Counted from the stretch's first letter, positions 1 to 14,125 are shown. The stretch is DNA of 64,000 bases from Paulownia fortunei (GCA_019321725.1 CM033114.1:19200278-19264277); one strand, 5' to 3'. A program made the numbers and translations. The notes: generated by a model not told the origin, from the sequence alone.

Positions 1-479
1 TGAAGCACAACTCTCTAGATTTTTAGGCAGATACTTTGGTTCTAGATGGATGGTGCTTTTCCTTTTATTTGATGTATCTATCTTTATGCCATGCTTCACA
101 TTGTGTAATTTTGGATATTTTCTGTTTTGGCATAACATTGTCGGCCACTAGCCAACTATCCCACAATGCTAAATCCATGATGACAAGGAGGAACTAATTG
201 AGGCCTTGGAAACCATTCGCACTTATCTCTGACATTAGAAGTGGGAGGGAGTGTTACAAATTTTGTGATTTTAACTGTTTCAACCATTACTACTATGATT
301 GCATGTTAAGTGCTGACCATAATTAAATAGAAGCTAGGATCTTTGTTTTCTGAAGTAACCTTTTTTTTGGTTCTCTTCTTATTTGTTCACTTTCTGGAAA
401 TATCAGATTATCTTCAACCCATTCAGGAACTTCGGACATGGAATTTAATGGTTTGGGTCTTGATATTGCTTTCTTGCAG

Positions 480-3252
480 CTTAGACTCAGAATTTTTAGC
501 TTCAACGTCAACTGATGGTTCAGCGAGAATATGGAATACAAGTGATGGTGCTCCAGTTACAACCTTGACACGGAACTCTGTATGTTCTGTTTATTCTTAA
601 GTTCTGCATGTCATGTTCCCTTATAATTGGAGTTGGTGTTCAACTTCCCTTTGCTCATGGCAGGATGAGAAGATTGAACTTTGCCGATTTTCTAAAGATG
701 GGACAAAACCATTTTTATTTTGCTCTGTTCAAAGAGGTATGTTACATGGGCTTAGTTAATAGAGAATGTAGTCACCTATGTGATTTTATTTAGTTGAAGG
801 GTTGGACAGTTGGTCTTCAAGAGTGATTGTCTCTACACAGGAAATAAACCACTGACTGTCGTTTGGGATATAAGCACATGGAAAAAAATTGGGCACAAGA
901 GGTTACTTAGAAAGCCAGCTTCAATAATGTCTGTTAGTTTGGACGGGAAATATCTTGCTCTGTAAGTGCTCGCTCACTTTCTAAATCTCTTTTCATATCC
1001 TTTCCGGGCATTATTTTACTTTGGAAGCAAACACTGTAATTCAATTTTACTTTTTTCTAAACTTTGTTTTCTAAAAGTGCCTTCCTCTAAGAATGAACAG
1101 AAGTATACCAATCTGGAAAAAGTGTACTGATTTATGTGGTACAGTTAGACTTGATAAATTCTGGTGGAAATTCCTTGTTAAAGCCTTAGTGTGGTGCACA
1201 ATTTTCTAAAATTCAAATCTCTCTTAGCCTATCTGGATTTTTTAAGTTTCTTGATGGTTGCTTCATTTTAGCGTCTGTTTTTCCAGTAGAATTTCTGATG
1301 CTTTAAATAAAAGGGGAATCATATCCTATAGAAGTTTATCGTTTGCCATATTATTGATTATAACTGCTTGCTAGGAAAAAAATAATGTATGGTTTTGCTT
1401 GATATACTACTCTGATCCATGACGAAAGGTACATGGAAAGAAACAGACATAAGTTTGTGGTGAAGAAAGTTAGGGTTCCAATCCTCAAAACTTGCATTTC
1501 CTTTTTCATGTTATTCTTTTCGAGGAACATGCTGTTGAATCAGAAGAATCAATTCCATTTACCTCTATTGGCAATTAAATAGAGTAAATTAATAGCAACA
1601 TCAGCAGCTGAATGGAGTGTGTGTATCCGTAACTGGCTAGTAATTGACTAAGTAGATACTTTTTTTCTCGCCATGAATGACATTCTTACATGATTATGCT
1701 TAATGGATGTGGATTACTCTTTTCACTTGTTTCAAGGAAAAAAGTACTCCTATTTTTGTAAGAGGGCACTAGGTGATGTAAACAATAACTAATGATATTC
1801 CTGCCACAAGTGGGGCAAATAACAGAACACATAAACTTGTGAAATAGTGAGACTTAACTTGAAAACTAGTTTTAGGGCTTTACCTTGCTTTTTTTAGCAC
1901 TGCCATTGCCTATTTTCTTTGCAATTGACTGGAGACTTTTAGGGAGATTGTTTCTAAATTGGCATGTGATTAATATTACTTTCTTTATTCAATTATTTTA
2001 TGCAAATTATTTGTCACTATCTTTTAAAACTAGGGGAAGCAAGGATGGAGATATATGTGTTGTAGAAGTGAAAAAGATGGAGGTCCGCCACTGGAGTAAG
2101 AGGCTACACTTGGGTTCTGATATTGCATCATTGGACTTTTGTCCTAGTGAAAGGTAAAGTTGTGAAAAAAATTCATGAAAGGTCAGCAAAGGAAGAGTAT
2201 TATTATTATTGAGAGAGTAGAGTTTCTATCTCGTTTTCTCAATCAATTTTTAGAATGTGAACGTTTGACATACTTGCCATATCTATTCGGTTTCTGACTT
2301 TCATATTCATTGGGCTAGAGGTGGTGTTAGGAATCTACATGAGAAAACTTTGATGTGTTTGATATCACTGTCTCTGGTTTTGATAATTCAGCAAATTCTT
2401 TTGAAATGTTTTTACTGTTTTTAAGAAAATCATTTCGGGTTCATTCTTACTATTTAGAGACCAAAGTTATACTAAATTTTCTCCCTTGCATCTTCTCTCT
2501 TATTTTTATTGTTATGAAGCATTAATTTCCAGAATGTGATTATCCTTGTCCCATCTCCTAACCTCTTTATACAAAGATTACTAAATGAAAGACACCCCCG
2601 CAGAAACTTGACTGCTTGGTGTGCTTCCTGTCTCTGACCTTCTTAAAGAATTGTCTAGCATATAGACTTACGGATTTTTTCAATTACACACATTGTTGGT
2701 CTTCTCTGCTTTGTTTTGTAATGGACCATTCTTCAGAAACGATGTATGCGTACTTCCATTTCAGCTCTCTGATTGCAAGCATGATAATGATGTAGGCCTA
2801 GTACATCATGAACTAATCTCCTCTGTGCACTTACTAGAAAGAGAATTTTTGCACCAGAGGCTCATTGGCTCCATTTAATATATCTGGTCTGTTTTTTATT
2901 TTGCAGGGTAGTACTTACTACTTCTAACGAATGGGGAGTAATGGTGACAAAACTGACTGTTCCTGCTGATTGGAAAGGTCTCTCTATCCATCCCTCTCCC
3001 CTCTCCCTTTTCTCTCGATTGAATTTAGACTAATGTTTGATCTGCTCTCTTTTGCTTATACTTGCAGAATGGCAAATCTATTTACTACTCTTGGGGCTGT
3101 TTTTGGCGTCAGTCGTTGCGTTTTACATATTCTTTGAGAATTCAGATTCGTTCTGGAATTTTCCACTTGCAAAGAATCAAGCTGCAAGACCCAACATTGA
3201 AACTATTTTGGGGGATCCGCAGTACGACCAATGGGAGCCTTTGGACCTCTAA
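480..3252 (+). CDS. PHF1: SEC12-like protein / PHOSPHATE TRANSPORTER TRAFFIC FACILITATOR1 (3' part)
   Basis: SEC12-related WD40 protein of the ER membrane; in Arabidopsis the family member PHF1 is needed for ER exit of PHT1 phosphate transporters. Six exons are visible: 480-579, 664-736, 841-961, 2034-2153, 2907-2977 and 3068-3252, all with GT-AG borders and compatible phases. They encode WD-repeat text (STSTDGSARIW, SMSVSLDGKYLAL, GSDIASLDFCPSER), then one hydrophobic membrane segment just after KEWQIY (LLLLGLFLASVVAFYIFF) and a short C-terminal tail ending PLDL. The gene starts upstream of the window; the first visible base completes a Ser codon. The order of blocks and the tail match what I remember of PHF1 better than SEC12 itself, which catalyses SAR1 GDP exchange. 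Positions 1-479 look like intron. Intron 961-2034 is the longest and holds nothing I recognise. Confidence 0.82.
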
Positions 3253-5508
3253 GTTTCTGTTCAGTTCTTAGCTTCCTTCTGTAGAAGTGCAAGTTGGAAC
3301 GGGAAGAGAGCGATTCTGATGTTCTTGACAGAAAAAAAGGTGTATGTACTGTCCCCAGTGAAATTTTTGTACTGATACAGAAATTTATTTATTTGGAAGT
3401 TGCTTATGTAGTGGTCAAATTTGTTATTTAATTGTCTTTGTTTCTTGTATTGTTTTACTGTTATGAAAGATTGTGGGCAATACCAGACAAGCAGATGTGA
3501 AAGTGGATTGTGTTGGAACTTGGTTGAAGTTTGTACTGAATTTTAAGTTAGTTTGTTTTGGGAATTTTATCAATTTTTATTATTTTAAATACATAAATCA
3601 TGTTTATTTTACCTAATTTTATTATAAATAATTTATTTTATCATCTCATTTTCCTACTTAAAACTCTTTTCAATTCTATTTCCCTCGTTTTCAAACCTAT
3701 TCTTATACAATATCAATTAATTTTTTTCTTTCAATCAACTCATTTATCTCCAACCCTTTATATTGAAACTCACAATTACACACTAACTCTCTTACTAATA
3801 TATTTTTAATAATATCTACATTAATAATGTGTGACACACAACTACTCATTAACTCTTTTTAATATATTTTTATTACCAACTACATTATTACTGTAAAACC
3901 TACAATTTAAAATTTATTATATTAAAATATCTAACTCACATAAAATATTAATTGTGAACTCTCATATTATCAAATTATTTAATATTATATACACATATTA
4001 AAAAATAATTTTATTGAAAATAATAAATCAAACATAATTTTATACTTAATCCTATAAATTTTCTATATAAAAATAATTATCCAAACATATTTTTAATTTT
4101 ATACGAAAATTAATAAAATTTTACTCAAAATACTAAAAATGAAAATTTGAAAAGAAAACAAACATCCTATATTACCAAACATCCCATATTTCCAGAAGGA
4201 AAAGACGTTTGCCCACCTAATTTACTACGTTATGCGACCAATGAACACCAAGCCCTCCATGGTGATAAGAAAGGTGAAGAAAGCTTTAAAGAAAAAAGAG
4301 ACTATTTTCTCTTGCAACAAGAGAACAAAATTGTTTAGAGTATTTTAAACTCAAGCCCTCCATGTTTAGAGTATTTCAAACTCAAGCCCTCCATTTTAAA
4401 GTGTTATTTGTGGTTTAAGTATTTTTGCACTTGTACAGTTGTACTTGATTCATGGATTATTACAAAGAGGAATGTAGCAGTTGTTGAAATTGATTTATTC
4501 ATTTATATTCATGTTTTCAAATATATTATAAGTGTGTATAATACAAACAAATACTCTTCGTCCCAATATAAAGGTATTCTTTTGATTTGAATAAATAAAA
4601 AATAGTGCTATCATTACTTTAATTAATACGATAATTTTGGAAACAATTTTGATGCCTTATTTTCGAACCTCCTGAAAAAAAAAAATATGATGTCGTGAAT
4701 TAGGTACAAAGGGAGATGAAAAAAGATATTGTTGTCATTGAAAAAATAAACATAACAAAAGTTTCATACAGTTAATTCTTTAATTTGGTTGAAAGGGTTA
4801 AAATGATGATATACAGCCTCTTGTTTAATCTATTGAATTATAAAAAATGTACGAAACAATTGAAACTCTTTTATTGTCAGATTTATTGTTCACAACCCTT
4901 TTTTTTTTTTTTAAGTATTCTGAAATAAAACTTAAATTCTTTAATGAATATATATTTTTGCCCACAAACACTCTGTAATTTAAAATAATAATTTAATAAT
5001 ACTAACTCTTAATTATTATTATAAAATAATATTATAAAATATTCAAAACTCCAAAAATATATTCATTATAATTGTAGTAATATAATTAATCAATTCCAAA
5101 CTAAGAAGTGCTGAAACGTACCAAATTAAATAAAATCGAATTCATCAATAAATTGAAACAAAGTTATGTTGATTTCATTGGCAGGTGACAACACAAATTA
5201 GATCAGAAATACAAAACCACACAAGATTCATTCTAATTCTAACATTGTAAAAAGAAACAAACAATAGACTCTTAACCACACACACACACACACACACACT
5301 AGAAAGCCAGTTCTCCACTCCTCGGATGGCACTTTGGAGAATCCATCAAAAGATTCAAAAACTTATTGGGTTCGATGTAAGTACACGTGAAGTACCTCAA
5401 AAAAATATCTAGTACCATCACAAACTGAACTCAACTGAACTGAACTCTCACGTAGAAATATCAGTATTCTTGATTTGCTCCACTGAGTACACTGCACCCC
5501 AGTCCCAG
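3253..5508. other. Intergenic spacer and SEX4 5' region
   Basis: PHF1 3' UTR followed by AT-rich spacer (3.6-5.1 kb) with no credible coding content. It holds an imperfect 30-bp tandem duplication at about 4334-4394 (unit carrying CAAGCCCTCCAT, with a third short copy near 4250), a T-run near 4900, and a CA microsatellite at 5278-5299 that probably lies in the SEX4 promoter or 5' UTR. No TATA box could be assigned with confidence. Confidence 0.6.
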
Positions 5509-8500
5509 ATGAATTGCCTTCAGAATCTTCCAAGGTTTTTTTTTTTTTTTTTTTTTTATTATTATTATTTATTTATCCTTCACAATCACTTTCTTGATGG
5601 AGTAAGCATTAATACTACTATCTTTTTTTTTTTTGTCTTTTGAGTAGATTGTATATTATCTGTTTGTTTGTGGCTTTTTATTATTTTCCCAGATCCTCAG
5701 CTTTGCCTCTGCCAAGCTTGAAAAGCCATTCTGGAAAGCCTCCATGCCCTGTTACTATATTGGTAAAAAAAGGAAAATAGTCATTTTCTTTGCTTTTTTT
5801 GTTGTTGTTACTGTTAATGCTGATGTGTGTTGTTACTTTGTAATGTTTCCTTCTTGATCATTTTGATTCAGGGATAGTAAAAGGCATTGCTTTATCTCGA
5901 ACCCATAGCCTTGTTGCTAAGGTAAGATCTGAGGTATTTTGTAGAAAGGGAATTGTTCTTTTGAGTGAATTTCCTTTGTTGGATTAGCTTCTTTGTTGAA
6001 ATTATTAGATTAGATTCAGGTATTCATGGATTTCGTTTTTCTTTTCTTGATGAGATATTTTTTGTTTCAGTATGTTTCCTGAATACTAGAAATGATGTGT
6101 ATTTAATTGAATCTTTTTATCTCCTCTGTCCTGTTCTTTAGTTCATTAGTTGATTAATTAACTGGTATCAATTGATGATCACTAAATTTAAATTTAAGTC
6201 AGCTCGATCAGGTTCTTTCTGATACAAACATTTTTGTTGCAAGGTCAATCAGTTGATAGTGTTTCACTTTTTAAGCTAAATAATTTCATGTTGGCTTCCA
6301 GTGATAGCTGATATTTTCTTTTTATTAGTTATTTTTCTCTTCTATGTTCCCCTTGTCTTTATTTTTTTGGTGTGGGGTGAGTTTCAGAAGATTACTGAAT
6401 AAAATATCTATTTATAGTTTTTTGTTCATATTAAATGATCTTTTGTTTTAGCTTGAAGCTACTGTACTTTTTTCATCCGTGAAATCTCTACATAGCTGAT
6501 TTTTATTAAACATAAATGTTTAGGCGGTATCTGGTTCTGTACCCAGTACAGAGAATGAGAATTCCGAAATGGGTGAGAAATCTGAGACATACAGTCATGA
6601 CATGACTGCAGCTATGGGAGCTGGTATGTGCCGCATTTATCTTTTAATTGTTGTTTTACAAGGAATTTTTCAGAAGCATGAGCTGTTGGATAAGTGTGGA
6701 GACAAACAATATTTGTTGCCCAGGCTTATCCGCTACTACTTGTTAGCTTAAAAACTGTACTTATAGAAACATCAGTTTTTTCTGTATGTTTTCTCGGATC
6801 GTGGATGTATTTCTTGAGATTTTGGTGCCTGTGTGCTGGCATAGTATCTATATTGGCATTTGGTAACTTGTACTCTAGAGTCTAGCCCATTTACCTAATG
6901 GTTGTGTTAATTAACATTTTGGTGACTTTTACTGTTGATTTGCATGCTTTCGTATTGCTTCTACTCTATGTTATTCTTTTTAAAATCATAATTTGGCTAA
7001 CCGTACCACTGTAATTGTGCTTGAATACAGTCTTAACCTATAGGCATGAACTTGGAATGAACTACAACTTCATTCTTCCAGACTTGATTGTGGGGTCATG
7101 CCTACAGGTGCTAAGCATTCCCTATCTTATTGTAGGAAAGGTTGTATGTTCTTACTGTCTTTTAAATTTTCTTTACGTGGACTTATGACAGACTCCGGCG
7201 GATGTTGACAAGCTTCGCAGTATTGGAGTGAAAACTATATTTTGCTTGCAACAAGATTCAGATCTTGAGTATCCAAACAAATTGTATTTAATAACTTGAT
7301 TTTCATTCAGATCTGCTTAAATCCATGGATTTTTTGTGGGGCTATTCTGCTATATACTTGGTAGGCTCTTTGGATGGAGTATTAGAGATGCGATGTGATG
7401 TATTTTGTTTAGCCCTTAAATACAGTTCTTCAGGTACTTTGGGGTTGATATTGCTGCTATTCGCGAATATGCCAACAGCTGTGATGACATTCAACATTTG
7501 CGTGCTGAAATTAGGTTGGTGACGGAATTATACTAATGCAAAGAGATTTTTCGGCTATTTCTTTCCTGCTTTGAGATGGAAAATTTCAGTTTTGAGTTTA
7601 CTGGAGTTTTCCCAATATTAAAGAAGTACTTATTTTCCCAATAATTTATGTGCTTGGGCTGCATTCACTCACTGTCTATTGGTTTTGAAATGGATGCTTC
7701 AACAAAGTATCGAAGCAAGGTTTAGAAAGATATAGGATATGTCTAAATTCAATTTCAACAGTTTTCGTTGTTTTTACTTTTCCTGCTGCCATTTTTCAAG
7801 TTATCTACAATTGTTTTTCCCTTTTATTATGCAATAACTGCCCCATGGTTCCTTATCCACGCTTGCAAGTGTGGTTGCACGTGTAGGTTAGTATTGCAGA
7901 GTGCAGACCTTTACCTCCCTAACACAAGGCAAAAGACTTAATTTTTTGGGTTTCATTTATAAAATTTTATCTTTCTGCTGTATTTTAGAAGGATTTGTCC
8001 TCTCCAATGTTTAGTTAATCGTGAGGTGTTGGATTTTTCTTATTCTTTTTGTTTTAGCTTCATATTCTTGGTTTTTTATTTGTTTTTTTTTTTCTTAAGC
8101 ATCTTTTGAAAACAAATTTTCTATTTCTTTCCTGTTCATCTCAAGAACTATAATTGCAGATCCTTCTACTTTATGCTACTTTATGCTTTTTCCGTTGCAT
8201 TTTTCCATAATGTAATTTTTTTCTACAAGGTCTTTTAATTTGTTAGCTTAATTTCATTTCTTTAACATTATTTTATGATAATATTAAACATTGAAATTCA
8301 TGAGGTGTATGCACCACCCTTTGGGGCTTGTGTGTCACCCCGAGTGGCATTCCAAATTTTTATTGTTTGAATGACCAAAACTATGCTTATAATATTTGCT
8401 TGTAGTGCAGTTTTTTGCTTCATTTTTTTGATATATTTTTGAAGCAGGGATTTTGATGCATTTGATCTGCGAATGCGGCTTCCAGCAGTGGTAAGTAAAC

Positions 8501-11500
8501 TGCACAAGGCCATTAATCAGAATGGAGGTGTGACCTATATACATTGCACCGCTGGTCTTGGAAGAGCACCTTCAACTGCAGTATGCATATCAAACCTTTA
8601 GATTTTCATGTTCTCTTTTTCTTATTTACTTTATTCCTTTCGTGCTTTCTTCTTTTCTTGTTCTCAGTGTGGTTGGAGCCTTTCTCCATATACTCCATTT
8701 GTAATTTATCATAACTTTAAATATGAAGAATAATTGTAATTTATCCATGCATAGAAATAATGGTGTCTGAGGACCTTATGTGCTTGTAATAATGTTCATA
8801 AACAAACAATTTAATTTTTTTAAAAAGAATGGTAGATTATTTACTGATCTTTGCCACTTTCAAATGATTTAGAGAAGGTGAATGTAGCAAAAGGGTTGGA
8901 TATTTTCCAAGAATTGTTGCAACTGAAAATTAAAAGGGCTTAAAATATAGAAAACTAAAAACCGAGGAGTATGTTGTCTGCTATATGCTGTCTGCCTAAA
9001 AAATAAGTATAACATCCTTATATTATAAACGGTTCACCAACTCTGATACTTTAGAGTCTGACGAAATTTAAAACAATATAAGAAATTAGAGTCTTCCTAA
9101 GGTTAAAACTAATATGGTGTATGAACTTTTATGGCAATTTCTTCATACCAAATGGTCATAAGTACCTTGAAACGGTCATTCCTTGCATATTCACTAAGCA
9201 TGCAGTATTCTTGGGTCACCTGAAATCCGAGAAGGTGACTGCTGTAGAACCTCACATTTTTTGTTTAGGTGCACATAATGTAGGACCTCATCTTTTTTGT
9301 TTAGATGGGCGTATTGTGGTTTTGCCAGTGAAAGAATTTAATTTTTATTGGTTGGTACAGAATGTATGTTTTGGTTACATTAGAAGCTACTGGGAATAAG
9401 TTTAGACAAATTACAAAGGAATAAAAACATCTGGTGAAATACTAAAGTTTTTGTAAACGAACAATTTTTTGAATCTGCATCTTCAAGTGACTCAATAGGA
9501 TAGATCAAACAATAAGTGCAGCATTGTTGCCAGGCTTGCAAACAGATAAATGAAATGGTGCACAATAACTGCATCATATCATTTGTGTTTTTCAGTGTTA
9601 CACTATTTCTTGTGATACTTTGAATTAACTATAATGGTAAATATGCATTTCGATATAACTTTATGGTAAGATTGTAATGAATTTTTGTTCAAATTATAGG
9701 TGGCTTACATGTTTTGGGTTCAAGGCTATACGCTCAATGAAGCACACAAATTACTCATGGTAATTCTTACTTCTCACTGTTTATCACCAAGTCTGTCTAT
9801 TTTGGTTAACATTATTTGTGAAACTTCTGTTTTTGAGTGGAGCATTTGATTCTTCCTTTTCTGCTCCACAAATTCTGACTTTGTACATAGTGAGGTTCTG
9901 TAACTTCATTCATTGAGCTGATCATTCCTCATTCTTTCAAGCAATAAGTTCTTGGCATGTCTAACAGATTATTTTAAGATCAGTGGAATCATCTCAGGAT
10001 TTCTGAAGAAAAGATATCAGACTGGAGAAAGATTTCGATACTATTAAGATAACTGTTGTTTCCGTCTGTTTGCAGAGCAAGCGGTCATGCTTTCCAAAGT
10101 TGGATGATATCAAAAGTGCAACTGCTGATATTGTGAGCCCCGGTTTCCCTTGTCCATTGATGGTATTTGAACTCTTGTTCAAAGAATGGAAATGAATGGT
10201 TTTGGGTCAAAGAAACTAGCCCAACTATTTGAAGGTTGGGTTGCAAGAGTTGAAATTTTTGACCAGGTGTGGTGGGTTGGGCTGGGCTGCATCAACAAGT
10301 ACATGAGTTAGAAATACATTTATAGTGGATTAAAAGTTGTCAATAGGAAAACCTAACAGGTCTCTCCCTAATCCACTCCCCAACCAACCCTCTCTTACAA
10401 TCCCCAACCAGTGAAAGATAATCTGGAAACCTATCAGGGTGAAGTTTTAACATCTGTATGTCAAATTTAGCATGATAACTTCTGTATCGTTTCCTGGCCT
10501 CTATTTCTTCCTCTTCTAATGCAATGAGGCAAGTTTTCTTCATGATCTAACTGTGATATTACACTTTGGAGTGTCATAATGATATTAAGATCCTCTTTTT
10601 CCTGTATCTAATGGTGTTCTTGCCTTTTTAAATAAGCATCAGGACAGTATTAAACTTCTTTCATAGTTATTTAATGAAGCTTCCTTCTGCGTAAAGCTTA
10701 CAGGCCTTAAAAAGAAGTCTGTGAAGTTGACATGGTATGGTGATGATTGTTCAACAGTGGAAATCTCCGGACTCGACATTGGATGGGGTCAGGTAATTTG
10801 AAAATGCATATTTTCTGTGCTATACAACTTGATAGTGATATGAAATTTGGCTTTCAAAAAATGCTGAGTGGACTTCTCTTGGCCTTATGAGAATGTGTGT
10901 TTTGTATTGACTGAAGATTTAGCTACATTAATGTAAATTTTGATTGTTTTTTATATGTTTTCAATTCTGTCCCTAAGAATTGATTCCATGTAGGGTGCAA
11001 TTTCTGGCAAAAGTGATGGAACCAATTCTGATGGTTCAACTATTGTTTATCTGTAACTCTGCAAAAGTTCGTTACTGCCATAGCAGTAACACATTCTTTG
11101 TTTACAGAAGTCTGAGGCCTCATCTAAATGAGTAAAATCTGATATTTTAGTTTGATATCAACTTACGGATACGTAGAATACTTTAATTGTGTGATTTCTG
11201 AGTGACATTTTTGGCTCCTTCTGAGGCTTGTATTCAAATTCTTAACAGAGAATACCTTTATCATATGATGAAGAACAAGGTTTATGGATTCTCCACAGAG
11301 AATTGCCAGTAAGTACATTTATCTTTTTTCAAGTGTTTGTGAACCATACTGCGGAACCCTATTTTTTTTTTTTTTTTAATCAAAAGTGAATTTACAAGTG
11401 CAGAAAGAAGTTGATATTCTTTTATTTTCACCATCTTTTCTTTCTTTCTTTCTTTCTTTTTTTTTTTTTCTATTTTGGGTTGGGTTGGGGGGCTGGCTTA

Positions 11501-12366
11501 AGTACAGAAGACATATTATGTGACACTTTTTAACATTGTGAGTTCAGTTTCTGCACCCTCACTTTCTCCCTTGGAAGATCGATATTGATAATTAACCCAT
11601 GGTGGTAAGATTTGGTTCTTATGCCATCTATTTGATGACTTGCAAACATAAATAGATTTTGACTGCCACACCAACATCTATTACCTACTGCGAAGCATTG
11701 CAATTTATAGTTGTTTAATAGAGAAAGGGTGTTTGGTGGCCTACCTTTCGAATTAGATTCTTCAAGACATTCCATAATTCTGACAAACGTGAATGAAATA
11801 TTCAATTGCTAGCTCCGTTTCTTTGACAGGAAGGACACTATGAGTACAAGTACATTGTGGATGGCGAATGGATGTGCAATAAGTATGAGCTTGTCACTAC
11901 TCCCAACAAAGATGGCCATGTCAACAACTATGTTGAGGTACATCTTCCCCTCATAATTTCTGCTCCCTATTTAGTATTCTCCATCTTCCCGTGTGATTTG
12001 TTATTCAGATCCTTCTTACCCAAAACTCTTTATAAAGAGCCTCGAAGAATGACATTTTAAAGGCATAGTCCAAATATACGATTACAGTTGAAGGATAAGG
12101 TCTCTTTCCTATGCTTTGGCAAAAAATCTCTAAGAGTTCTCTCTTACATTGACCCCTTTTGTGAATGCATGTCTTGCTGTTTACATCTTTAATTGTTTAT
12201 CATCGGTTATATCATGTCTGATGTGCAGTTGCAGGTTTTCGATGATAACCCTAGTAGCATTAGTGCTGCAATTCGTAATAGATTAACTGGTGATGACCCT
12301 GATCTTTCGACTAACGAACGCCTCATAATTAGACAGTTTCTTGAAACCTGTCCAGATGAGGATTAA
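5509..12366 (+). CDS. SEX4: Phosphoglucan phosphatase SEX4 (DSP4), chloroplastic
   Basis: Dual-specificity phosphatase that removes phosphate from starch glucans in the chloroplast so that beta-amylases can degrade them. Fourteen coding exons: 5509-5534, 5701-5762, 5872-5921, 6524-6623, 7031-7107, 7192-7268, 7434-7514, 8448-8580, 9700-9759, 10076-10132, 10697-10792, 11249-11308, 11830-11937, 12235-12366. They sum to 1119 bases, 372 residues, close to the 379 of Arabidopsis. Seen in order: a transit-peptide-like N-terminus starting MNCLQNLPR, identical in those residues to Arabidopsis as I recall it; the DSP domain with general-acid loop [13 protein letters not shown] and signature [10 protein letters not shown] (catalytic Cys about residue 191); then a CBM48 glucan-binding domain with [12 protein letters not shown] and the DGEW motif, and the C-terminal lobe ending TCPDED. 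The start is chosen because the 26-base first exon joins in frame to an acceptor at 5700. All key catalytic residues are present, so it should be functional. Intron ORFs are shadows. Confidence 0.93.
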
Positions 12367-12528
12367 TTTGTGTCTGGATGAGTTTTTGTCAAACATATAA
12401 GCTGTAAAGTTGTATAGGCATGTTTAGTCCACAAAGCAAACCAGCTGTATTAATATAAGTAATGAACACCACATGCTATACCTGTTGCTATTAGTGAATC
12501 GTACAAGTCGTATCACACTTTTAAGATT

Positions 12529-12534
12529 AATAAA
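12529..12534 (+). terminator. Probable poly(A) signal of SEX4
   Basis: AATAAA 163 bases after the SEX4 stop codon, the first canonical hexamer in the 3' UTR. Plant poly(A) signals are loose, so this is only the best candidate. Confidence 0.45.
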
Positions 12535-12758
12535 AATGATTATATAGATCACAACATTGTACCCTCTTTTCCTTTGGTTGTATTATGATGTTATACTTAA
12601 TGAAAAATACTGCAACAGATGATCATTTTATTGATTGTCTTCCTTTTCTTAAACTTCATTCAAATGGTATCCAATGTATACAGTGAGCTTCAATGTTGTT
12701 CAGACAGCGTATTTGGCTATGGACTCCTCCCTCCCCCCACCCCTCCCACTGAAACCTG

Positions 12759-12759
12759 G

Positions 12760-12817
<58 letters not shown>
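12759..12817. repeat. Compound (TA)n(TG)n microsatellite
   Basis: Pure TA repeat passing directly into a pure TG repeat. It accounts for the odd IYIYIYMCVCVCVC reading frame across it, which is not a gene. Confidence 0.95.
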
Positions 12818-13894
12818 ATATTACTATGATTTGTTGGGATCTTTTTAGTGCAATTGATATACATCTTTATGTTCTAAGGCAGAAAGGACAGTTTATTATC
12901 TTAGTAATAGTGTATAATGAAAGTTCATTTGGACATACATTTTGGTGAAATTTTCTGAGAGAAATATTTTTTAGGCTGATAGTTTGTGTTTGAATAAAAA
13001 ATAAATGGAAACATTAGATTTCTTTATGGTGAGTTTAAAATTGATTGGATTATCATAACTTGGGATTAGTTTCTGTCATCATCAGTATTAGGGAAAAGAA
13101 TATTCCTTTTCATAAGTTCTATTGGCAACAAAACATTGCAATTTGAGTGTTAATCTTGAAGTTATCTTTTTGGATTGCCAGTCGACATAGTTGGGAATTT
13201 TTTTTATTGGTGTGCAGAAGGGATGCTAGCCATTTATATCTAATCTATAAATACCATGCGTGCCAGAAAAATAAGCATACGTTTAAATTGTTTTTTCATT
13301 TATAATATAATTTTTAATTTAATTATATTTAAGATGATCCAAGCCTATCTCTCATACATACATGATCTTAAATGCATTGGCTCTACTTTTTAATAATCTG
13401 AAATATTATATAAAAATTTTGGAGAATAAAGGCGACGGTGTGCTTTAAAAATTAATTTTTAAAACCAAAGAAATTGGGGGAAGACAGTTGATAATTGTCA
13501 AGATTTTTGCTGCTTTATATTTTGAACATCATGTGATATTCTCCTTAATATGAATTTGTGAAAAAACTTTCATATTTTGCTCTTGTTCATAAACTCAATG
13601 AATGGAGATGTTGAACAAGTTTTGGAATGATTTTAAGTTAAATTAGATTGGTTACAAAAAGGAAAAATTGTTATGAAAGATGTGCAACACTGTGCCCAAC
13701 TTCCAGTCATAGTACTACCTTAATTTGTTAAATTGCAAAATCATCAAAATTTGATGTATTTTCACAAGATTCTTGCTTCATTGAGATGTCTTGATTATTA
13801 AAAAATGCTGTTGATTGTCTTTGTTTTTATTTTTTTTATTTTTTTTCAAGTGGTCAATTATATTGATACATATAGTCGATGTCGATGTTAATTA

Positions 13895-14125
13895 CTAATT
13901 TAGTATAATAATAAATATTTGAAAAAAAATTATTTCAAGAAAGTGCATATTCAAAATTAAGTGGGATTTGAGATAACATCTAATTTAGTATAATAGTAAT
14001 TATATGGAAAAAAAAATTGTTATAACAAGGGGCATATTTAAATTTAAGTGATATAACATCTAATTTAGTATAATAGTAATTGTTTGAAAAAGAAATTGGC
14101 GCATATTCAAATTTGAATGAATCTT
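13895..14125. repeat. Imperfect tandem repeat, about 80-85 bp unit, three copies
   Basis: The block CTAATTTAGTATAATA followed by a short A-run, GCATATT and CAAA recurs starting at 13895, 13980 and 14060 (spacings 85 and 80). Copies differ by substitutions and small indels. It ends about 250 bases upstream of the UGT pseudogene. Confidence 0.75.

Noticed and set aside
5278..5299. CA array considered as a CRISPR- or satellite-like feature
   Set aside because: Simple dinucleotide microsatellite; no repeat-spacer structure anywhere in the window.
9121..9399. 92-codon plus-strand frame in the 8.6-9.7 kb SEX4 intron
   Set aside because: Its middle is an internal duplication (CACATTTTTTGTTTAG / CATCTTTTTTGTTTAG), with no domain; SEX4 exons join perfectly without it.
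10340..10543. Minus-strand frame of 67 codons in SEX4 intron 10 with charged, protein-like text
   Set aside because: It lies fully inside an intron, has no family match that I recognise and no splice context; possibly a fragment of a captured gene but not supportable.
12619..12948. 109-codon frame with IYIYIY and CVCVCV
   Set aside because: It is a translation of the TA/TG microsatellite.
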